NCBI RefSeq assembly: GCF_027580225.2
Contig: NC_073358.2
Location: 12,320,001 to 12,384,000 of the forward strand
Direction of reading: 5' to 3'
Length of the DNA: 64,000 bases
Origin: Misgurnus anguillicaudatus
Taxonomy: Eukaryota > Chordata > Actinopteri > Cypriniformes > Cobitidae
The notes below the pieces were generated by a model. That model was not told where the DNA came from. It worked only from the letters and a program-made list of their open reading frames with translations, and did no database searches. The position numbers and the translations under genes are program-made. The stretch's first letter is position 1; every line of letters starts with the position of its first letter. Positions 1-51,379 of the stretch are shown piece after piece.

Positions 1-857
1 ATCACGTGGAACCAGTGTATTTTCAGTGTATACAAATATTTAAAATAATAAAAATGGTATAAATACATGTTTAATACATGTATAAATATAAATTTATATT
101 TATTTATATATATTTATTTTTCTATTTATATATATTTATATATATTATACGGTTATATAGGTTGGTAATGACTGGCCTTGACCCTTATTTGTTTGGATTA
201 TGTTTTAGATAGTTTTTTAAGTTAACCACAAAAAAAGCAAGTTTGGCCTCACATTCTTTCTTGTAGTTTCTTCTCACATACCAGACTAAAAGGCTAATTA
301 TCCAGCTCATTTTGCGAGTCTTTGTTTCCTCAGGTGACAATCACAGATTATTCAGGAGCAGTCACACCTCCTTGCATATGGCCTTTTTAAGCAAAAAGTG
401 TCTTAGAAATTCTAAATCAGTATATTGTTTAATGAATGAGTAGCCAGGTTGATTTTCACATAATTTTGAAAAATAAACTCTAGACTACTAGATCCAGCTT
501 TGAAATGTCTTGTCAAAACATGTTAAGTGTGGTTTTTGTGGACTTATATCAGCGACTTAAAAAAATTGCTTTTTAAAAAAACATGAAACAAAAACATGAA
601 ATAAAAAAATTTCTCTCAAAAATAAATAACATAAAAAATACAAACATAAATGTTGCAGACATATTATTGCATTTGGTCAAAATTGAGTTAGGGGTTGAAA
701 TGGGCTTTGTGAGATCTGTTGTGTCTTGTGACAAAGTCTCCTGGTTCAATTTTGTCCCAATTTTGTGTGCCAAAATTGCAGTAACATGTTTGACTGGCTG
801 GTGTAAAAAAACTTTAAAGGGCAGTTTCAGTGTTTGCGTAGTTATTGCCTTTGAAGA
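1..857. other. mast4 intronic sequence, AT-rich, no gene seen
   Basis: It lies within the intron upstream of exon 1 of the window. About 60-150 is a TATTTA/TATATA low-complexity stretch. Nothing else is recognised; the two ~95-aa ORFs at 573-872 overlap on opposite strands and resemble no family. Confidence 0.5.
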
Positions 858-1722
858 AACGTAAGCCATCAAAATCTAATAATTTACCTGAGAGGCACTC
901 GGGCGAAGGAAAAATGCCGTTGCTTGTTCTCACACGACAGCATCAAGCTTCTGTCATGCTAACACATTGACCCCAGGCGATCTTATAAAAACTTTCCATT
1001 ATTTTACTCAGTCAACAAAAATCGAACAGGACCAAAACATTTTACAGCTGATCGCTGTCAAAAAAGTTCAGATACGACGTCCCAAGAATGACAACAGCAA
1101 TGTCCTTAATACGACAAAGTAAGTGTTTTGATTAATGCCATTAATGTATTTTTATCTGTGTATACCACTAGTCAACTAAATGAATATAACATGGCAAAAG
1201 TTAATGAAATTTTGGAAGTTAAATGTAAAGGAAATGTAATTTTGGACATTCTGTGATCTAATGTGATATTGTTGTTCATGTTCTTGTTCATGATGACATT
1301 TTCTTTTGTTGTTGTTGTAATTAATTTATAGCATTAGCAAGATGAATTCATTTTGGGAGCGATGACGAATTAAATGTATTTTTAGTCCAGTGCCTGTATA
1401 TATGGTATTAGTATTAACCAAGTTCAGAGGCTTCCATATGTCGATTAACTTACTTTGTTACTTTAAAAACTTTTATATTGATTCAATAGATTCATGAATT
1501 TTTCATGAATTAATTGCATTTTGCAGAAAAAAATATCAGTTTTTATAATAAATATTTGACAATCATATTCTAGATTTTAATAGTATTATAACCTAAAGAT
1601 GCTATGTGAAAATTTGTAACAGAAAATAATGGTTTTCATATTGTCACTTTCTTGGTATAGAACATTTTTTACCCAAATGAGTCCAAATGGATTTATTGCA
1701 TTTTGAAACCAAACTCTTCAGA
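858..1722 (+). mobile_element. MITE family A, copy 1 (left end truncated)
   Basis: Shares long blocks with 32823-33584: the segment around the aggcactcggg and gacagcatcaagcttct motifs, the ctgtaacagaaaata stretch and the right terminal inverted repeat ending in ccaaactcttca. The left terminal repeat is missing. Its right half is tandemly duplicated. Confidence 0.7.
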
Positions 1723-2115
1723 TATTGGCTTCAATTATTGAGAACATTACTCCAGTGCCTGTATATATGGTATTAGTATTAACCAAGTTCAGAGGCTTCC
1801 ATATGTCGATTAACTTACTTTGTTACTTTAAAAACTTTTATATTGATTCAATAGATTCATGAATTTTTCATGAATTAATTGCATTTTGCAGAAAAAAATA
1901 TCAGTTTTTATAATAAATATTTGACAATCATATTCTAGATTTTAATAGTATTATAACCTAAAGATGCTATGTGAAAATTTGTAACAGAAAATAATGGTTT
2001 TCATATTGTCACTTTCTTGGTATAGAACATTTTTTACCCAAATGAGTCCAAATGGATTTATTGCATTTTGAAACCAAACTCTTCAGATATTGGCTTCAAT
2101 TATTGAGAACATTAT
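1386..2115 (+). repeat. 365-bp near-identical tandem duplication
   Basis: Unit 1386-1750 is repeated at 1751-2115. By eye the two copies differ at about one base (final attac/attat). The unit contains the right half of family-A copy 1 plus about 28 bp beyond its terminal repeat. Confidence 0.9.
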
Positions 2116-2859
2116 CAGTCTGTAACCTGTGCTGTGTTATCTAATAGTTTTTTTTTTTTTTTTTGCATCAGTTTACAATCATCTCTCTTTATATCAGTTG
2201 TGTGTAAATATCAGTAGATGAGTTACTTACCAGTAATGATTAAATAACATCGGTTAAGCACAGTTGCATCTCTTCGTCAATGCCAGAGAGCCCATAGAGA
2301 TGTCTGTTAATTTACTATTTACTTCTTCCCATATTCACTCAGGTTAATTATCTGTAATTATTGTGTGTAAAAGAGGAACACCGGTTCTAATGACTATGAT
2401 TTGGGACCTCCCAGATTCTCAGATGTGTCCATATTGCCAGAAGCAATCCCTTGAAACAGTGGGGTTCAGCTAATAAATGCAGGAGTGCATATGGTTACAG
2501 ATATGGTGTTAGAAGCCTTTCTGGCCTGCTTCTAGGTTAAAAGGATAGTTTGGCCAAAAATGAAAATATTGGCTCTTTAACCTCCCCTAATTTTATTACT
2601 TTTGGCTGCTCCTAAGAAAACCAAAAGAATCCCGCACACCATTATTAACAACGTTTCGGTCGCATATCATGATCTCATTTTTGACAGAGGTGGCGTTTTA
2701 CTAGCTTGTGCATATGAGCACTTTATATACTGTATTAATATTAAGACACTGGTTCTATACTACATACAAAATACTATTTTGGATTTACAGGGCCTGGAAT
2801 TGCCACCATTTTGGTCGCTTGTGCTCCTGAAATTTAGTTGGCGCAACCTCACAATATAT
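2116..2859. other. intronic sequence, no gene seen
   Basis: Starts with a T-run near 2150-2164. The 88-aa ORF at 2602-2868 begins at TTG and resembles nothing I know. Confidence 0.4.
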
Positions 2860-3602
2860 TTGAAGTAAATTTCGGTAAAAACATGTTTTCTATACCAAGA
2901 AAGTGACAAGATGAAAACCACTATTTTCTGTTACAAACTTTCACACAGCATCTTAAGGTTATAAAAACATAAACAATTAAAATCCATAACTTGATTTTCA
3001 AAGATTTATTATAAAAACATCCACAAAATACAATAAATCCAAGTTTTTTTCCAAAATGCAATAAATCTATTGAATCAATATATAAATGTGCATTCATCTT
3101 TGCCATGTTATATTCATTTAGTTGACTAGTGGTATCCACTGATTAAAAAAAATGAACATCAATGGCATTAACCAAAACACTTCCTTTGTCATATTAAGAA
3201 CACTGTCATTGCTGTGGTTATACTTGGGACGTCGTCGCTTAACATTTTTCACAGTGATGAGCTGTAAAATGTTTTAGTCCTGCTCGATTTTCGTTGACTT
3301 TGAGTAAAATAATGTAAAGTTTTTCATAAGATCCCCTGGGATCAATGTGTTAGCATGAGAGAAGCTTGATGCTGTCGGAGAACAAGCAACCGTCTCCCGA
3401 GTGCCGCCATTGTTTGTTTGCAATGCGTGGAATGGTGCGCTGCAATTTGTGGAGCGGATTTATTGCATTCGCAGAAAAGGAGGAGTGGCGTTTATTGCGT
3501 TTTGGGAGAAAAGATGACAGAATAACACGCCGGATATTGTATTTTGCGTAAAATTAAGAATTTACTTTTAAATACTGACCTGATATAATACCAAACCCTT
3601 CA
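2860..3602 (-). mobile_element. MITE family A, copy 2 (inverted)
   Basis: Reverse orientation to copy 1: it begins with the aaatttcggtaaaaaca block and carries ggaggagtggcgtttattgc and the ctgacctgatataat block near its right end, with a degraded terminal ccaaacccttca. Confidence 0.7.
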
Positions 3603-4276
3603 TTTGATTGATTTTTTTTAATTGAATATTTATTAAAAAGATAAATTTAATTACTACATTTTATGAATTCAGTTTATTAAACCTGCTGTTTTATTAATGA
3701 AATGCAATTAACCATTAAAATACAGAATCCAGAAAAATTAAAACAGAAAAAATGGATTTGTGAAAATCAATTTGTATATAACTGAATAACTGAATTTAAA
3801 GTACGGTAAAATAATTTAAAGTAAAATAAATAATTTAAAATAACATTAAGTGGTTTTAAGGGCCCCATGACAGAACGTGTTTAAAGCAGCTTGTGGGCCA
3901 AAAATGTCAAGCACAAATCCAGTATGTGGGAAACAATTTATGATCAAGTTCGATTGTTTAAGCCTTTAATCTTCAGGATGATGAAGTTGTTGTGCTCCTA
4001 TAATTTTTGCTGATGCTCCTAACTTTTAAATTTGAAGCACCAGTGCTACCTAGTAAAAAAAGTTAAGTTCGAACCCTGATTTAGCCATTGAGTAATGTAA
4101 ACTTTACAAATAAACACCAGTAGCTGTTTTACTGGTAGCAGCAATTATTATTATTTTATTCACAATTTTTTAAACAATTACCAAGTTCCAAGTTCCTTAA
4201 AAAAAGAAGGTACAGTGTCATTCCCAACTGAGTGTACAGTACTGCGGAAACTTTAAACCTTTTTTTGCTTTTGCAG

Positions 4277-43433
<39,157 letters not shown>

Positions 43434-46000
43434 GTTATTGTATTTGCCAAGGTTATCGACAAGGACTATGAGGATATTAACATCTTTTTTGTCTGTATGT
43501 AATATCATCAAGCCTTCCTATTTGCGGACCGGTGAAACTGTTACTTTGGGTTTTCACAAGAAATCAGAGGGATGAATTTGTGTTGTTTGTAATCTCTATT
43601 GCTCCGTTTATATAACTTGTCTAAAAAAGAGTGTAGGCTGAATGTAGACTTGTTTTGCTGCTGATTTCTGGTCACTTTTTAGATCAAGCAAAAGCGCCAA
43701 AATTAGTCATTATATTGTGTTGCGGTGTGATGTAACAAGTGGCGTGTGCAATAATTATCGAGTGGCGATGCTTTTTTAAAGCTCAGCAGTGCCAATTTGG
43801 GTTGAGTGGGGAGACGTACCAAATTAAAGGCACCTAAAATTTAAAGCTAAAGGTGCATGTAGACTGCTCGTTCAAACTAAGTTACCATGTATTACACAGT
43901 TTTCTGATGTATTTAAAAACTATATTCAGAAAATATATGTAGCAATGGTGCTAATAATGTGGCTTACACTCCGCAAGTAGAAAAATCACTACTACTATAC
44001 TGAATTTTTTGTTTTTCTTTTGTTTTGCGTGGTTCAGAGTTTCGTTTTGGGTAGTGGTGCACAGAAGGAAAGCACTTTGTCCTGTGCTTCTCACCTGGAA
44101 CTATTTTATATTGGAATCATCTAATGGTTCTGGAATCGTAGTGGAAGGGGCCTTAGGGTTTTTTGGGAAAATGCGACTTGCTGTTCTTAGCAGGTTATGG
44201 TGAAAATCACATTCCTTTCACATACATTTCTAAGGGTTCATTTTTATGCAATATATTGTAAATACAGCAGCGTTAAATGTACAGAAGGGGTCGGGGGGGA
44301 AATTAGTGTTGTATGTTTTATATGTATGTATTTTGCTATGTCATATATTTGTAAACTGTACTTGATGTTAGTCTCCTAGTGTTGTCATCTGCTCAGTAAT
44401 TCTGCTGAAATGGAGTCTATACTAGACGAAGAAGAAGAATAGTCTCACTTGGTAATGGAAGTGTACTTGAAGTTTCACCGAGGTATGTAGGGAATAACCA
44501 CAGGCGTTTTCAAAAGCGTATTTTAAGTGATGCAGCAGAGTTGCTCTCCGAATGTTCTCTCAATCTTGATGTCGCTAACAATGAAATCATATATATTTAC
44601 TTTAAACAGGGACAACGCAAATGTAGCACATTATATAGAAGGCAAGTTTCAGAAACTGAAGGATTACCCTATGGTTAAAGTTTGCTACTGTGTAGATAAT
44701 ATTTACCATCTGTTTCAAGCATTTAGGGCTAACATTTGCCATTCAGTATGAAAAAACATGATGTACTTCCCCTGGTTCGGTTGAAAGGGCTTTTACGGGG
44801 AATTATTAAATGTGCTTTAGTGCTTTTGTTGTATGTCAGGGCTTGTGGCAAGAGTTTCACCACACGTTCCTCATGTTCAGTCAATTGCTTATCTACTCAT
44901 ATGCAAAGTACAAAACTTACAAATGGTGATTGCATATAATTAAATGCATTTGTGCTGTACTTCGCATGTCTGGTATAAAATAATTGATTAGTGCATTTCT
45001 TTCATATCAAACTTTCAAAGCTATTATCTTTACAAAGGATCATTTGTCATTAGTTTAGCACAGTGACCATTCCAGGTTACCAATGGTTTCCAACCGTATA
45101 TCTCAGCCAGTGTCAGTACACGTATATCGCTGAACATGTAGGCTATATTACAGTATGTTATTAAAGTACTTTATTAAAGTGTTTAATGTAAGCAAAGAGC
45201 ATATTTATAGGAGCCGGTCACACATATGTGCTTTAGTATCTAAATAACGGAAATGCACCATGATAGGAAAAGCTTGAGACTGAATTTTCTGTTCCTCGTA
45301 GACTTTACTATGTAGCTTAGGAAGTCTAGAGAGATGCAGTGCACCTTATGACTAAACAAGATGCTTATTGGGCTTTTGGGAAAAGATCCTATAGGCAAGC
45401 ATAATACGAACTTTAACAATTAACAATATGAATGTTTTGTAGAGCATATGCATTGTCTGTTATCGAATATCGACAGTATTACCATGACTAAACCCGGACA
45501 TTTGTTTTGTTGCTATTGCTTTTTGTTCGTCCCCTGCCTTCTCTTAAAATTGATGTTTAAATCCTTTAAAAAGCACATTAAATGTTTGTTTACAACTACT
45601 TCATGGATGTATATTATGTACATTGTGTTATTTGCCAAATTAATGTGCCGTCACAGGAAATAACGCTGTGATCGATGTGTGTGTATGTGTGAGTTCCTCT
45701 TAGCAGACACTTGCTGTTAAAGACTGCCGGTGTGGTAGCCCGTTTCTCGTCTTTCCGGTTCAATATGTTCTTGCTTGTTTCCAGGCGTTTTCTTTCTTCT
45801 GTATGTGTGAAATCAGTGTTTAATAGATGACCCTGCTTATCATCGTCTTTTAGGATCTGTGCAATAAGAGATGTGATTTTGAGTTTTGTATATCACCCAC
45901 AAAAAGCTCTATGGATGTCATAGATGTTGTATACTATACAAATATTTATACTTCTAAAGTTGTATAATACTGAAAATAAAAAGGCATGTGAAAATAAATG
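43434..46000 (+). other. mast4: mast4 3'UTR
   Basis: About 2.5 kb after the stop looks single-copy and shows none of the repeats that fill the surrounding DNA, as expected for an untranslated region. It ends near two AATAAA signals (45975-45980 and 45993-45998) followed by a T/G-rich stretch. Short ORFs inside it are not coding-like. Confidence 0.7.
45975..45998 (+). terminator. mast4 polyadenylation signals
   Basis: AATAAA at 45975 and 45993, the second followed at once by TGTGTCATGTTTT, a plausible GU-rich downstream element. Confidence 0.6.
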
Positions 46001-46232
46001 TGTCATGTTTTATTATATTAAATGTTTTTCATTTGAATTGCCAAGCTCCAAAAAAATCAAGCAGACAATGCACAGGGTTAGATATCTCTCTTTAATTTGT
46101 AAAATCAAAAATTTTGACAATTTTTCACTAACTAGTCCACTTTTATTTACAGCACTTGAAAGCAGATAGTAAGAGAACACCAATGTTTAAAGGTTTCCAG
46201 CAAGCAACAGCCGTTATTTCACTGTGCTAGGT

Positions 46233-46511
46233 CAATGGTAATCAAACTTTTTCGGCGTGCAGCCCCTCTTTTGTACGGTGCATCCCTTCATGGACCCCCC
46301 TCCCAAAGAAAATTCATGACAAAACATTCCAAAACTTAAAATATGAATTAAACAAAAAATTAAATTATACAGTGTATTGATATTGGCTAGTAGCCTTATT
46401 TTTCTGAGGTTTAATTACACATAAATTTAAGATAAATGAATGTATTTTAAAATGTCATAAAACTGAGGTGCCCTTGGTACCATCTTGCGGCCCCCAGTTT
46501 GACAATCACTG
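46233..46511. mobile_element. hAT-Charlie-like MITE
   Basis: Ends caatggtaatcaaactttt and cagtttgacaatcactg resemble the CAGTGGTTCTCAAACT ends of Charlie-type hAT elements. The flanking target duplication is degraded. Confidence 0.55.
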
Positions 46512-46610
46512 GTCTGGTTTAACTACACTTTTTAAAAGGTTTGTTGCCATAGCAATCCCATAAAGGAACCATTTAGAACCTTTCAGTCAATTTTTTTTAA
46601 AGAACCATTG

Positions 46611-47837
46611 GTAGCATTTTATTTTACAGTACGTGTACTTACCTTGTACATATATGGCAAACATGCTGCACCCGCAGACAAATGTGTGGTACCCACATTT
46701 GCATATCTACATGGTAATTAACTGTATCATTACTGTACCTCCAGAGGCACGTACTTGGTAGTTATTATGTAAGTACTGGGTAATACCCCGATACATACCT
46801 ACAGTGTAGGTATACTGCAACCAACAAGAAACACTACTGTACTTACAAATAAATGTACAATGTAAGTATTTAGTACTTACAGCAAGTTCGGATCCATGAC
46901 AGGTACTTATAGTGTACCTATATGATAACCAATAACAAACACCACTGTACTTACAAATTGTATGTACATGGTAAATGTATAGTACTTACACGCCTGTGTA
47001 ATTAATGGCAGGTACTTATAACTAATAACAAACATTACCAATGTGCCATTTTGTACTCAGCATCCTTGTCCTTTATTGTACCCTTTAAACCCAACAATGC
47101 ATCTTATAACTCACAGTGGCATATGTATACTATGCAATAACTTCGATTGTAGGTCCTAGGTAATAACTGTGTAAAATGCAGCACTTTATTTTACAGTCCT
47201 GTTTCCATGCAGTTACTATGGACATAATAATGAATGTACCCAGTAGTTAATGCATACTGTATTCAGTGCCTGGGTTTAAAGGGTACAATAAAGGACAAAG
47301 ATACGGAGTAGAAACATGGCACATACGCAATGTTTGTTATTAGTTATCATATACGTACCATTTACAGTATATACCATTTATAAGTACAGTAGTGTTTCTC
47401 GTTAGTTACAGTATACATGCACTATATGTGCTGGTCATTAACGTACACTGGCCAGTATATACTATACACCTACCATGTACAATTTGCAAGTACAGTAGTG
47501 CTGGCCACTAGCCATCACACAGGTACACCACAAGCACCTGTCATCAACCCACAGTTGCCTGTAAGTACTAAATACTTACATTGTACATTACTTTATAAGT
47601 ACAGTAGTGTTTCTTGCCAGTTACATATTACCTACACTACAAGCATGCATCTGGTATTAACCAGTACTTACCTAGAGTTACATAATAACTACCAAGTATG
47701 TACCACTGGTAAGTACAGCAATAATACCATTCAATTACCATGTAGATACTGAAAAGTAAGTACCACACATTTGTCTGCAAGCACAACATATTTACCATAT
47801 ATGTACAAGGTAAGTACACGTACTGTAAAGTGCAACC
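46611..47837. repeat. 1.2-kb near-perfect palindrome (foldback element) between mast4 and cd180
   Basis: Left arm landmarks recur inverted in the right arm in mirror order: acagtacgtgtacttacctt (46627 vs 47826), agacaaatgtgtggta (about 46677 vs 47775), gtaagtatttagtacttac (about 46862 vs 47580) and accctttaaaccca (about 47079 vs 47284). The centre is near 47.2 kb. It sits inside a smaller gaacc/ggttc repeat. Confidence 0.85.
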
Positions 47838-47848
47838 GAACCTTCTTG

Positions 47849-48061
47849 GATGTTTTATAATCTTTAGATGTTAGAAGGTTCTTTATAGAACCATTTAGCC
47901 ACAAATGGCTAGCACCTTTATTTTAAGAATGTATAGAGCCGACACAGTCCAGCTATAACTAACCCACTTCTAACCAAAATACTATAATTAGAATTCAGTT
48001 ATATGTTGAGAGATACATGATCATGTAGGCAAAGTCATCTGTTATTACTGTGTTTGGTTTC
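47849..48061. other. Intergenic sequence between the palindrome and the cd180 3' end
   Basis: It holds the right part of a ggttctttatagaacc repeat; otherwise nothing recognised. Confidence 0.45.
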
Positions 48062-48085
48062 ATTTATTTATTTTATTTATTTCTG
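48062..48085 (-). terminator. cd180 polyadenylation signals
   Basis: On the minus strand this stretch reads as overlapping AATAAA hexamers, about 130 bp past the cd180 stop. Confidence 0.55.
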
Positions 48086-48208
48086 GGCTGTGGTTTCACA
48101 TCTATTAAATTTTCACAGACAGCCCAAATTTTGCCTTGTTGTAGCCTAGACTTTTGGTTTGTGTCATTTAAACTCAAAATCGATTGTTGGATTATGTAGT
48201 TTGCATGT

Positions 48209-49943
48209 TTATAATCGTGTGTATCTTGTATATCTTTTCCTAATTCTCCAGATAAAAACGAGAATGAAGAGAATGACACACAAAACAATTACAATTACAA
48301 CTAAAACAGGCATGCCTACAGGGAAGTCACAGTGCAAATGGACATCAATAATTCTTCTTCCTGTCCCATTACAAGTTGTCTCTGTCAATTGTCTAACTTT
48401 AAAAGCATTTTCCTCTACCCATTGGATAAATTTAAAATTGCTACAGTTGCATATCAGAGGGTTATTGCTCAGATCCACAGAACTCGCATTTCCCAAATCC
48501 TTAACATTTTTAACATCTACCAACATGATGCTGTTATTAGCATAGTTAAGTTGGAGAAACTTTAGCGAGTAAAATGGAGAGGTGCTGAATCTGATCAGCT
48601 GATTCTCGCTGAAGTCTACTTGCTTCAGATGTGTGAGCTCTTTAAACAAGTTATCATTAAAGGCGCTGATTCCACACGTAGACAGAATGAGGGTTTCCAA
48701 AAGAGGGACCTGTCTGAAGAGCTCTGGTTGGGTAAGAACTCCACCTTGAATTGTGTTCCCCTTTAAATTGAGGTGTTGCAGGTTCTTCAAGCCCTTGAAA
48801 AGTTGAACATTGGTCAGATCCGTGTTTGACCAGGATAGATTTAGAGTTTTGAGATATTGTAGAGTACTGAAAGGTGAGCTGTCGTTCAGAGCATACACTA
48901 AATGGGTGTAGTCCAAGTGCTCCAGTTGTGGAGTAACTTTGAAAGGCTGTGAATTCCAGATCATGGGTGAACCGTAGCTAAGACTGAGAAATTTCAGTTT
49001 ACTCAGACCAAACAGCTGGTCATTGCAACAGGGTCCTGTGGGGTTTACTCTGCTAAAGCTGAGATCCAGCTTTTCCAGGCTTCCAAGACCCTCCAGGCAT
49101 CTACTGCTAAAATTGAGCCGCTTAATGTTTCCACTAATGGATAAATGTGTAAGCATGGGAAAGCTGTTGGCGTTTATGTGACAGATATCCAGAAAGCTAT
49201 TCTCATTCAGTACCAGATGAGACAATGTGGATAGGCCGGACAGGTTAGAGGGGAGGGAATTGAGGTGGGATCTGGTAAGGTCGAGCTTTTGAAGCCCATC
49301 AAGGCAATAAAATGTGCTGTTATTCAGATCTGGGAAATGCTGGAGCTGGAAATGCAGTTCAATCACAGAGATGTTACAGAAAGATTGTAGAGCCAGAGAT
49401 GGTATGGATGTCTTTGGGTCGGTTTCATATAATCCTATACTAAGTCTTTTGGTTTTAAGGCCTTCGAGCCCCTTCAGTAGTACAGAAATGTTCATCTTTC
49501 CTAGGCAGCCATTTAGATCAAGACTTCCGAATTTGAGTGACTGAAAAGCACCTGGTTCTACATAGCTAATATAGTTTGCATTTAAGCTAAGGTTCATTCC
49601 ATCTAGATTGTGAAGTGTTTCCAAATCTACTGCGCTTATTCTTTCAATTGAATTCATGCCTAGCTGCAGACTCCTCATGTTTTGCCAACGGAATTTGCTT
49701 AGTCCATCTAAAGAGCTAATGTCACTTCCTCTTATGTCCAGGACTTCCAAATAGGCAAGATCATCTGATGGGATGTCTGATAGACTTTTTATATTGGACT
49801 GAGCCAGACTTAAATATTTCAAACCTGGCAATCCGGAAAAGGCTCTGTTTGTGATGAACACAAGTGGGTTTCCAATTAGTATGAGAACCTCCAGGGGTAC
49901 GTGATGTGGAAAAATATCTTCATACACAAAAGTGATGCTGCAT
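48209..49943 (-). CDS. cd180: cd180 exon 3 (LRRs, Cys cap, TM, short tail)
   Basis: Acceptor ctgcag; 1735 nt ending TAA at 48211-48209. It begins CSITFVYEDIFPHH, continues through leucine-rich repeats with many N-glycosylation sequons (for example FNNSTFY-like and LNLSW), and ends with the Cys cap, TM helix and basic tail. A single large exon for the ectodomain is normal for this family. Confidence 0.95.
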
Positions 49944-51259
49944 CTGCAGGATTAAAGTGCAAATAAAATATGTTAGGTCATCTAGTTAAAGGTATAGCGG
50001 AAGATTTTCTTTTTCTGGGTGGATCATCAAGATTATTGGTCATCCCAGTTGTCAATCATTCTCGTGATATGTTGACGCAAGGCCGTCGTACGTGCTCGTC
50101 CCTAGGTTTGCTTTCTGCACATGCGCACTTTCAGGTGTATACAGTATGTGTGGTGGTCTACGTTTTCAACCATTCAATGAAGCTCGCGTTCTCACCGTGT
50201 TTTTTACGAATTGTATAATAAGAAGAGAAATGCCCGTGAAGAAAGAAACAAGACCAGAGTGTTTTTAGGAGAATACTTTTATTAGCATGCGTTAAAGCAC
50301 AGGTTGGGCTTTCCACGCAAAGTTTCTACTCGACAAGTAAAGTTTGTCATGCTATTTGGAGAAATTCATTTAAAATCACTGCTAGTAAAGTTGATGTGGT
50401 ATGATTAGCAATGCTAGCCCTGGCACAAGTCACAAACAGCGCAGACATGGTAAACATGCCGACTTGTAAACAGAGCGAAGAGAAGAACTAGGCTCGTGCA
50501 TGCTCTCTCTCGTGTGCGCGTTTAATAGGCTTTCCATCTCAGGAGCAGGTAGAGTGTTTCGCATGTGCATTTTTTTTAAAGTGGAGGGGCGGTTCTTTTA
50601 AAAAAATTTGGACAAATTTCCGCTATACCTTTAATAATTTTACATCAAAGCAAAATGCCGTCCAAAACACCACTGAATAGAAGAATAATTCCTCTCACCT
50701 TGTGAGGTCTAAATAGTGTAAGTTCTGTAGTCTTTCAAAAGTAAAGTTGTATAGAGCAGGCAGGTAGTTAAAGGCGAATTTCAGTGTTCGGACAGAATTT
50801 GGTACCTCATCAGGAATCAATTGTAGGTTCATATCACTGCAATCATAGCCATCAACTATCTAAAATTTAAACAAAAACAGTAAACCATTATCATTTTCCC
50901 CCAGTCTCATACACTGAAAAAAATTATTCATTGAATTTAATCAATTTTTTAAGGTAAGTGGTTGCAATCAATTTATTTAAGCTACATTTAAACAAAAAAG
51001 ATTAGTAACGTAAAATAAAATATAAAACTTTAGTTTAAATGTAGCTTAAATAAATTTATTGCAACCACTAACCTTAAAAAAATTTATTAAATTCAACGAA
51101 TAATTTTTTCAGTGTATTGAACAGTATGACAAAAACTGCAATAAGTTGTATGCATACCTGTATGCATTGTGTCCTAGTCCATGGTGATGCTTCATTAAAA
51201 GCAAAGAAGTGTAAGATTGTAGCATAGCATAAAATCAAAAGAACAGAATGTCTCTCCAT
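48209..51259 (-). CDS. cd180: cd180 (RP105), TIR-less Toll-like LRR receptor
   Basis: Exons on the minus strand: 51259-51158, 50859-50699, 49943-48209; phases 0 and 2 match at both junctions and the product is about 665 aa. It has a signal peptide (LLILCYATILHFFAF), then an LRR N-terminal part with DCSDMNLQLIPDEVPNSVRT and LQNLHYLDLTRCSI, about 20 leucine-rich repeats, and a C-terminal Cys cap (NPLICNCSNFKFIQW to CNGTG and HLHC). A transmembrane helix at about 634-653 precedes a 12-residue tail, RIRKRYTRYTRL, with no TIR domain. Full-length TLRs carry a ~150-aa TIR, so this is the CD180 architecture; human CD180 is 661 aa. CD180 pairs with MD-1 (LY86) on B cells and myeloid cells and modulates TLR4-type signalling (family knowledge). 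It lies tail to tail with mast4, as in mammals. Upstream in-frame ATGs at 51283 and 51268 are alternative starts; I chose 51259 because the signal peptide begins there. Confidence 0.93.
49986..50634. mobile_element. MITE with TTAAAGG ends filling cd180 intron 2
   Basis: TTAAAGGTATAGCGGAAGAT and an inverted tttccgctatacctttaa, 649 bp of a 755-bp intron. Confidence 0.85.
50699..50859 (-). CDS. cd180: cd180 exon 2 (LRR N-terminal region)
   Basis: Acceptor aattttag, donor gtgaga; 161 nt. It encodes YDCSDMNLQLIPDEVPNSVR and LKFAFNYLPALYNFTFERLQ, the same layout as CD180 (EIPDTLPN-type start and FNFLP-type first repeat). Confidence 0.92.
50912..51114. mobile_element. CACTG-ended MITE in cd180 intron 1
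   Basis: cactgaaaaaaattattcat pairs with an inverted aataattttttcagtg, flanked by TA on both sides. Another copy lies at 57541-57750. Confidence 0.8.
51158..51259 (-). CDS. cd180: cd180 exon 1 (signal peptide)
   Basis: Encodes MERHSVLLILCYATILHFFA and on to RTQCIQ; donor gtatgc. It has 34 codons and ends phase 0. Two further in-frame ATGs lie 9 and 24 nt upstream. Confidence 0.88.
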
Positions 51260-51345
51260 AGTGTACATGGGAATAATAAACAATGTTACTTACACGCTCA
51301 CATTGTTTAAGGAACTTCATGTAAAACAAGAAGTATATTGTTATA

Positions 51346-51360
51346 GCTTCCCCTTTTCCC
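51346..51360 (-). promoter_or_regulatory. possible ETS/PU.1-type site upstream of cd180
   Basis: On the minus strand this reads GGGAAAAGGGGAAGC, a purine run with a GGAA core about 90 bp upstream of the chosen ATG. PU.1 is a usual driver of B-cell and myeloid genes; the match is by eye and weak. Confidence 0.25.
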
Positions 51361-51379
51361 AAAACAAAAGGTTATTGGT

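Noticed and set aside
48209..49927. Full-length Toll-like receptor
   Set aside because: No TIR domain follows the transmembrane helix; the frame stops after 12 residues and the exon layout fits CD180.
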